Shown: piece after piece, positions 56,691 to 64,000 of the stretch
Position numbering within the stretch: position 1 is the first letter of the stretch
How the letters are laid out: the number at the start of each line of letters is the position of its first letter
Origin: Litsea cubeba
Lineage: Eukaryota > Streptophyta > Magnoliopsida > Laurales > Lauraceae
Assembly: GCA_012931725.1 (NCBI GenBank)
Contig: WHSA01000883.1
Coordinates: 224,742-288,741 of the forward strand
Direction of reading: 5' to 3'
DNA: 64,000 bases
Notes under the pieces: model-generated
The model's database searches: none
Told to the model about the DNA's origin: nothing
Seen by the model: the letters and a program-made list of their open reading frames with translations, nothing else
Translations under genes and position numbers: made by a program

Positions 56691-59600
56691 TCTGATGGCT
56701 TTATTTTTCTCTAGGGCTTTATTTTTTCCCAGGGCTTTATTTTTGCTCACGGGCTTCATTTTTTCTCAGGGCTTTAGTTTTTCTAAGGGCTTTATTTTTT
56801 CTCAGGGCATTATTTTTTTTCGGGGGCTTTATTTTTTCTCGAGGGCTTTATTTTTTTTCTCAGGGCTTATTTTTCTCAGGCTTTATTTTTCTCGAGGGCT
56901 TTATTTTTTCTCAGGGCTTTATTTTTTCTCAGGGCATTATTTTTTCTTAGGGCTTTATTTTTTCTCGAGGGCTTTATTTTTTCTCGAGGGCATTATTTTT
57001 TCTCAGGGCTTTATTTTTTCTCGAGAACTTTATTTTTTCTCAGGGCTTTATTTTTTCTCGAGGGATTTCTTTTTTCTTTCTCAAGGGCTTTACTTTTTCT
57101 TCCTCAAGGGCTTTATTTTTTCTCAGGGCTTTATTTTTCTCAGGGCTATATATTCCTCAAGGCTTTATTTTTAATGTAGCGCTTTATTTTTTCTCAAGGG
57201 CTTTACTTTTTCAAAGGGCTTTATTTTTTTACAGAGCTTTATTTTTTCTCAAGGCTTTATTTTTTTTACAGGGCCTTAGTTTTTCTCAGGGCTTTATTTT
57301 TTCTGAAGGGCTTTATTTTTTCTCAGGGCTTTATTTTTTCTCAAGGGCATTATTTTTTCTCAGGGCTTTATTTTTTCTCGAGGGCTTCCTTTTTTCTTTC
57401 TTAAGGGCTTTATTTTTTCTCAGGGCTTTATTTTTTCTCAGGGTTTTATTTTTTCTCCAGGGCTTTATTTTTCTTTCCCTAGGGCTTTATTTTTTCTCAG
57501 GGCTTTATATTTTCTCGGGGCTTTATTTTTTCTCAGGGTTTTATTTTTTCTCAGGGGCTTTATTTTTCTTCCTCAAGGGCTTTATATTTTCCCAGGGCTT
57601 TATTTTTTCTCAGGGCTTTATTTTTTCTTCAGGGCTTTATTTTTTCACAGGGCTTTATTTTTTCTCGAGGGCTTTTTTTTTTCTTTCTCAAGGGCATTAT
57701 TTTTTCTCATGGGTTTTATTTTTTCTCGAGGGCTTTATTTTTTTCTCAGGGCTTTATTTTTTCTTTCACAAGGGCTATATTTTTTCTCAGGGCTTTATTT
57801 TTTCTCGAGGGCTTTATTTTTTCTTTCTCGAGGGCTTTATTTTTCCTCAGAGCTTTATTTTTTCTCAGGGCTTTATATTTTCTCAGGGTTTTATTTTTTA
57901 TGTGGGGCTTTATTTTTTCTCAAGGGCTTTTTTCTTTAGGGCATTATTTTTTCTCGAGGGCTTTATTTTTTCCCTGGGCTTTATTTTTTTACAGGGCTTT
58001 ATTTTTTCTCAGGGGTTTATTTTTTTATAGGGCTTTATTTTTTCTCGAGGGCTTTATTTTTTCTCTGATGGCTTTATTTTTCTCTAGGGCTTTATTTTTT
58101 CCCAGGGCTTTTTTTTTCTCACAGGCTTCATTTTTTCTCAGGGCTTTTTTTTCTGAGGGCTTTATTTTTTCTCAGGGCATTATTTTTTTTCGGGGCTTTA
58201 TTTTTTCTCGAGGGCTTTATTTTTTTCTCAGGGCTTTATTTTTTCTCAGGGCTTTATTTTTTCTCGAGGGCTTTATTTTTTTCTCAAGGCTTTATTTTTT
58301 CTCAGGGCATTATTTTTTCTTAGGGCTTTATTTTTTCTCGAGGGCTTTATTTTTTCTCGAGGGCATTATTTTTTCTCAGGGCTTTATTTTTTCTCGAGAA
58401 CTTTATTTTTTCTCAGGGCTTTATTTTTTCTCAGGGCTTTATTTTTTCTCGAGGGATTTCTTTTTTCTTTCTCAAGGGCTTTATTTTTTCTCAGGCTTTA
58501 TTTTTTCTCGAGGGCTTTATTTTTTCTCGAAGGATTTATTTTTTTTCTCGACGGCTTTATTTTTTCTTTCTCAAAGGCTATATTTTTTCACGGGGCTTTA
58601 TTTTTTCTCTAGGGCTTTATTTTTTCTCAGGGCTTTATTACTTCTCAGGGCTTTATTTTTTCTCAGGGCTTTATTTCTCTCAGGAATTTATATTTTCTCA
58701 GGGCTTTATTTTTTCTCAGGGCTTTATTTTTTCTCAAGGGCTTTATTTTTTCTTCCTCAAGGGCTTTATTTTTTCTCAGGGCTTTATATTTTCTCAGGGC
58801 TTTATTTTTTATATAGCGCTTTATTTTTTGTCAGGGCTTTATTTTTTTTCAGGGCTTTATTTCTTCTCGAGGCCTTTATTTTTTCTTTCTCAAGGGCTTT
58901 ATTTTTTCTCAGGGCTTTATTTTTTCCCGAGGGCTCTATTTTTCTTTCTCGAAGGCTTTATTTTTTCTTTCTCAAGGGCTATATTTTTTCACAGGGCTTA
59001 ATTTTTTCTCTAGGGCTTTATTTTTCTCAGGCCTTTATTACTTCTCAGGGATTTATTTTTTCTCAGGGCTTTATTTTTTTCTCAGGACTTTATATTTTCT
59101 CAGGGCTTTATTTTTTCTTAGGGCTTTATTTATTCTCAAGGGCTTTATTTTTTCTTCCTCAAGGGCTTTATTTTTTCTCAGGGCTTTATATTTCCTCAGG
59201 GCTTTATTTTTAATGTAGCGCTTTATTTTTTCTCAAGGGCTTTTTTTCCCTAGCGCTTTATTTTTTCTCGAGGGCTTTATTTTTTCAAAGGGCTTTATCT
59301 TTTTACAGAGCTTTATTTTTTCTTAGGGCTTTATTTTTTTACAGTGCCTTAGTTTTTCTCAGGGCTTTATTTTTTCTTAAGGGCTTTAATTTTTCTCAGG
59401 GCTTTATTTTTTCTCAAGGGCTTTATTTTTTCTCGAGGGCTTCCTTTTTTCTTTCTCAAGGGCTTTATTTTTTCTCAGGGCATTATTTTTTCTCAGGGCT
59501 TTATTTTTTCTCGAGGGCTTTATTTTTTCTTTCTCAAGGGCTTTATTTTTTCTCAGGGCTTTATATTTTCTCGGGGCTTTATTTTTTCTCAGGGCTTTAT

Positions 59601-62005
59601 TTTTTCTCAGGGGCTTTATTTTTTCTTCCTCAAGGGCTTTATATTTTCAAAGGGCTTTATTTTTTCTCAGGGCTTTATTTTTTCTTCATGGCTTTATTTT
59701 TTCTCAGGGCTTTATTTTTCTCGAGGGCTTTCTTTTTTTCTTTATCAAGGGCATTATTTTTTCTCAGGGCTTTATTTTTTCTCATGGGCTTTATTTTTTC
59801 TCGAGGGCTTTATTTTTTCTTAGGGCTTTATTTTTTCTCAAGGGCTTTATTTTTTCTTTCTCAAGGGCTTTATTTTTCTCAGGGCTTTATTTTTTCTCGA
59901 GGGATTTAGTTTTCTTTCTCGAGGACTATATTTTTTCTTTCTCAAGGGCTATATTTTTTCTCAGGGCTTTATTTTTTCTCAAGGGCTTTATTTTTTCTCA
60001 GGGCTTTATTACTTCTCAGGGCTTTTTTTTTTCTCAGGGCTTTATTTTTTCTCAGGACTTTATATTTTCTCAAGGCTTTATTTTTTCTCAGGGCTTTATT
60101 TTTTCTCAAGGGCTTTATTTTTTCTTCCACAAGGGCTTTATTTTTTCCCAGGGCTTTATTTTTTCTCATGGCTTTATTATTTCTCAGGGCTTTATTTTTT
60201 CTCAGGGCTTTATATTTTCTCAGGGCTTTGTTTATTATGTAGGGCTTTATTTTTTCCCAGGGCATTATTTTTTCCTGAGGGCTTTATTTTTTCCCAAGGC
60301 TTTATTTTTTTTACAGGGCTTTATTTTTACTCAGGGGTTTTTTTTACAGGGCTTTATTTTTTCTCAGGGCTTTATTTTTTCTCAAGGGCTTTATTTTTTC
60401 TCAGGGCTTTATTTTTTCTCTTGGGCTTACTTTTTCTTAGAGGGCTTTATTTTTTCTCTTGGGCTTTATTTTTTCTCTAGGGCTTTATTTTTTTCCCAGG
60501 GCTTTATTTTTGCTCGAGGGCTTTTTTTTTTCTCAGGGCTTTATTTTTTCTAGTGGCTTTATTTTTTCTCGAGGGCTTTATTTTTTCTCAGTGCTTTATT
60601 TTTTCTCAAGGGTTTTATTTTTTCTCACGGGCTTTATTTTTCTTTCTCAAGGACTTTATTTTTTCTCAGGGCTTTATTTTTTCTCAAGGGCTTTATTTTT
60701 TCTCAGGGCTTTATATTTTCTCAGGGCTTTATTTTTTATGTAGGGCTTTATTTTTTCTCAAGGGCTTTTTTTCCCAAGGCTTTCTTTTTTCTCGAGGGCT
60801 TTATTTTTTCCCAGGGCTTTATTTTTTTACAAGGCTTTATTTTTTTCTCAGGGCTTTATTTTTTTTACAGGGCTTTATTTTTTCTCAGGGCTTTATTTTT
60901 TCTCAAGGGCTTTATTTTTTCTCAGGGCTTTATTTTTTCTCGAGGGCTTTATTTTTTCTCAGGGCTTTATTTTTTCTCTAGGGCTTATTTTTTCTCTGTG
61001 GGCTTTATTTTTTCTCTAGGGCTTTATTTTTTCCCTAGGCTTTATTTTTGCTCTAGGGCTTTTTTCTCAGGGCTTTATTTTTTCTCAGGGCTTTATTTTT
61101 TCTCATGGGCTTTATTTTTTTCTCAGTGCTTTATTTTTTCTTAGGGCTTTAATTTTTCTCGAGGGCTTTATTTTTTCTAGAGGGCATTATATTTTCTCAG
61201 GGCTTTATTTTTTCTCAGGGCTTTATTTTTTCTCAGGGCTTTATTTTTTCTCAAGGGCTTTATTTTTTCTCAGGGCTTTATTTCTTCTCGAGGCCTTTAT
61301 TTTTTCTTCCTCAAGGGCTTTATTTTTTCTCAGGGATTTATATTTTCTTAGGGCATTATTTTTTCTCAGGGCTTTATTTTTTCTCAAGGGCTTTATATTT
61401 TCTCAGGGGTTTATTTTTATTCAGGGCTTTATTTTTTCTCAACGCTTTATTTCTTCTCGGGGCTTTATTTTTTTCTCGAGGGCTTTATTTTTTTTCAGGG
61501 CTTTATTTTTTTCTCAAGGGCTTTAATTTTTCTTTCTCAAGGGCTTTATTTTTTCTCAGGGCTTTATTTTTTCTCTGGGCTTTATATTTTCTCAGGGCTT
61601 TATTTTTTCTCAAGGGCTTTCATTTTTCTTCCTCAAGGGCTTTATTTTTTCTTAGGGCTTTATGTTTTCTCAGGGGCTTTATTTTTTCCCAGGGCTTTAT
61701 TTTTTCTCAAGGGCTTTATTTTTTCTCAGGGCTTTATTTTTTCTTGAGGGCTTTATTTTTTCTTTCTCAAGGGCTTTATTTTTTCTCAGGGCTTTATTTT
61801 TTCTCAAGGGCTTTATTTTTTCTCAGGGCTTTATTTTTTCTCGAGGGCTTTATTTTTCTTTCTCGAGGGCTTTATTTTTTCTTTCTCAAGGGCTATATTT
61901 TTTCTCAGGGCTTTATATTTTCTCAGGGCTTTATTTTTTATGTAGGGATTTATTTTTTCTCAAGGGCTTTTTTTCCCAGGGCATTATTTTTTCTCGAGGG
62001 CTTTA

Positions 62006-64000
62006 TGTTAGGATTGGTGTATGCCCTAAAGCCCACTAGCTGCACTCTCATTCTTTGTTACTGGATATTTACTAGTTATTTAATGGAATGACTCTTTTAT
62101 GTTTAAACATGTATATATGTATGGTTGTGTAAGGCCCATTGTTTCTAGTAAATGAATTAGGTGTGTAGTATTCACACGCAGATAGGTCTAATTCATGGAC
62201 ACTGGAAACATCATATTTGTTCATAACTGAGAGATGGAGCTGGGCACTTTATCTTGGTATAAGTTATAATGAGAGACTCTCCTGTATTCAGGGTGACTTA
62301 CCTAAGTCATGGGAGGGCTTTCTCGGATTCATCTCATTAGTGCATATGCAATGAATTGAACAAGACCATGGTAGGTGTGATCTCTAAAATAGTACTATCA
62401 CAGAGAGAGATCAATCCACCTCATGCTACTGAGTGACCGGTGCTCTTAATCTTGAGCATTTGTGGATGAACTGACGAAGTCAAGTTCTTGTGCTTTAATT
62501 CACTATGGGTGAGATTCTTTTCATGGGTCAACAGCTCTGTGTTTTGGGTACTCGGACTTGATTAGTTGGGACGTGCAAATGCAATATAGAATCTATGCCA
62601 TCTAATGATGGAATGATCGTCCCCTTAGAATTATCCGATTAATCATCAAAATCTAAGATCTTAGTATATGGATGTTCCATATGGATATTGAACTTGTGGG
62701 TCGCTCCCTGGACTAAGAGAATGATATCCGAATGATGATTATGTTAAGGATATGAAGTTCTAAGGTTTAGATGTAATCGGGAAGGTTGATAGTACATGTG
62801 ATAACCTGACTCGATTATGGATGTTACATAGAGGGGCATTCAGGTCATTACACTTAGTAGGTCGAAGACAACCGTCATTTAATGATGAGCTTATTATATT
62901 ATATATTTGTCCTTGGAGTTCAACCATAACTCTTTAGTGGAATGAGTTAAGGTTAAAATGGTCTTTATGTTGCTATGGGTTTAGCATGGACATTTTGGTC
63001 ATTTTGGGAGCCAATGGCAAATATGTCTTTTGGTCCCTTCTTTAGTCACTTACCAAGATTGGCATGGTTTCCTAAAATGTTTAGATAACATTTGGATGAA
63101 TTCTTTTAGTGGAAAAATAATTTTGATTTTAAATTCAAATAGGCCTTTGATGGCATACATGAATTTAATTCTAGATAAATTGTATGTGGGCCATGGTGTG
63201 CATTATCATGAGGGACGTCCATAATAGGATTTCCATGGGCAAGGTTTCCAATTTTGAGTAGGTCTCTCTACTTGGAAGGTTGGACTCCTCTTTGGATTAG
63301 TATTCCTATGAAAAAGTTTCCTTTTTGGATTAGGAACTTAAAATTAGTAAGTGTTGTACAACTAGGATTACTAATTGCATGGGAAATTCCTTTAGTTTCC
63401 TTTTCTAATTGGAGTGTTTCTTAAAGGAAATAAATCTTTAGATTATAGTTTCCTTTTAGGACATCTATGAGAATTAGAAGAGATAAAATTTTAGGAAAGG
63501 TTTCCTCAAAGTTTCTATAAAAGAAACCACATAGCCCTTGGACGTCCACTACAAGAAAGAGCAAAAAAGTGTCCCACACGTCCAGCTTTGGGTTCTTTTC
63601 TTCTTCATTGAAGATAGTTCAAAGTCTGAGATCTTTCCTTGGAAAAATAGTTCTCAATTTCTAGATTAAGATCCCACCATCTTAGCCAATCAGATTTGGA
63701 AGTGAGATAGAGGAGAAGATCAAAGGCAACACTACTGCAAAAAATTCCAGCAACTTGTTAGCTAGTTGCAAGTCTGAGTTCGGGCCTTTGGATCTATTTT
63801 TTCAGAGATTTGAAGTCTGCAAATCTTCGAGGTAATAGTCTTCTTCTTTCTCCTTTAATTATACACTTGTTGGTCATGAATTCATGGAGTTCTCATGCGA
63901 TCTCTATGGCTGATTTATGCTGCCCAAATCAGATTTTTTTAAAATCTGTCATGTTACAAATTAGCCATGAATATCTTCCGCTAGTAATATTCAGATCTGA
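62006..64000 (+). mobile_element. Probable 5' part of another LTR (Ty1/copia Angela-like?), cut by window edge
   Basis: Sequence changes abruptly from the array to TGTTAGGATTGGTGTATGCCC, a typical LTR start (TG, then an ATGCCCTA phrase reminiscent of Angela-type copia LTRs). About 2 kb of non-coding sequence follows, with a TATA box at 63517. No ORF of substance, PBS or matching second LTR is visible, so it could be a 5' LTR, a 3' LTR remnant or a solo LTR. Confidence 0.45.
63517..63524 (+). promoter_or_regulatory. TATA box in the right-end LTR-like sequence
   Basis: TATAAAAG about 1.5 kb into the LTR-like sequence, with A-rich and CT-rich sequence downstream. It supports an LTR promoter reading rightward out of the window. 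Confidence 0.45.

Larger units (their letters stand above)
33605..62005 (+). repeat. 28.4-kb minisatellite, GGGCTTTATTTTTTCTCA units
   Basis: The basic unit is 18 bp, GGGCTTTATTTTTTCTCA. Variants are 19 bp (CTCAAGGG or CTCGAGGG in place of CTCAGGG) and 23 bp (CTTTCTCAAGGG). The array runs in one orientation with no foreign insert I can see. Dividing length by about 19 bp gives roughly 1,500 units. No plus-strand frame of the 18-bp unit contains a stop, so frames of up to 715 codons arise that code hexapeptide repeats (GLYFFS, GFIFSQ, ALFFLR). I treat these as non-genes. The minus strand of each regular unit contains AATAAA. The array begins mid-unit right after the Tat 3' LTR and ends mid-unit at 62005. 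I recognise no named satellite. Confidence 0.97.

Noticed and set aside
33615..61990. Dozens of long open frames on both strands of the minisatellite
   Set aside because: They arise because the 18-bp unit lacks stops in all plus frames and in one minus frame; products are pure hexapeptide repeats and frames change with unit length.
33605..62005. G-quadruplex potential from the regular GGG runs
   Set aside because: GGG runs are about 15 nt apart, giving loops too long for a convincing quadruplex.
33605..62005. CRISPR-like array
   Set aside because: No alternation of constant repeats and unique spacers; all sequence is variant repeat, in a plant context.
63030..63224. 64-aa ORF in the right-hand sequence
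   Set aside because: Short, no start context, no recognisable motif, lies in LTR-like sequence.

Overview
This is a plant (most likely angiosperm) repeat-only window. I find no ordinary host gene, tRNA or rRNA. The evidence for a plant is a Tekay/Del-type chromodomain Ty3/gypsy element, a giant Tat-lineage Ty3/gypsy element with two RNase H domains, and a plant mobile domain (PMD) protein coded inside the Tat element. The species cannot be named from the sequence.

Layout. (1) 1-11166: two truncated copies of one Tekay-type element lie tail to tail. They form an imperfect palindrome with arms at 1000-5997 and 6175-11166 and a 177-bp unpaired centre. Each copy keeps the C-terminal part of pol, the polypurine tract and a long 3' LTR. 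(2) 11167-33604: a 22.4-kb Tat-lineage element bounded by 2.3-2.4 kb LTRs. It holds a primer-binding site, a repeat-rich leader, gag, a broken or recoded gag-pol junction, and a pol reading PR-RT-RH-aRH-INT. On the opposite strand between pol and the 3' LTR is a five-exon PMD gene with its own TATA box, GT-AG introns that all sit in phase 1, and one in-frame stop. (3) 33605-62005: 28.4 kb of uninterrupted minisatellite built from 18/19/23-bp variants of GGGCTTTATTTTTTCTCA, all in one orientation, with higher-order repeats. (4) 62006-64000: what looks like the start of a further LTR, possibly Ty1/copia Angela-like, running off the window.

How it fits together. The sense genes of the Tat element are those of a self-replicating retrotransposon: Gag forms the particle, PR processes the polyprotein, RT/RH copies the RNA and INT inserts it. 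The antisense PMD gene is independent cargo transcribed toward pol. The Tat element lacks matching target-site duplications, and its two LTRs differ mainly in one block of U3, so it probably arose by recombination between two insertions. The minisatellite meets LTR ends on both sides. The best candidates for something new are the minisatellite with its higher-order structure, and the intact splice architecture of the antisense PMD gene.
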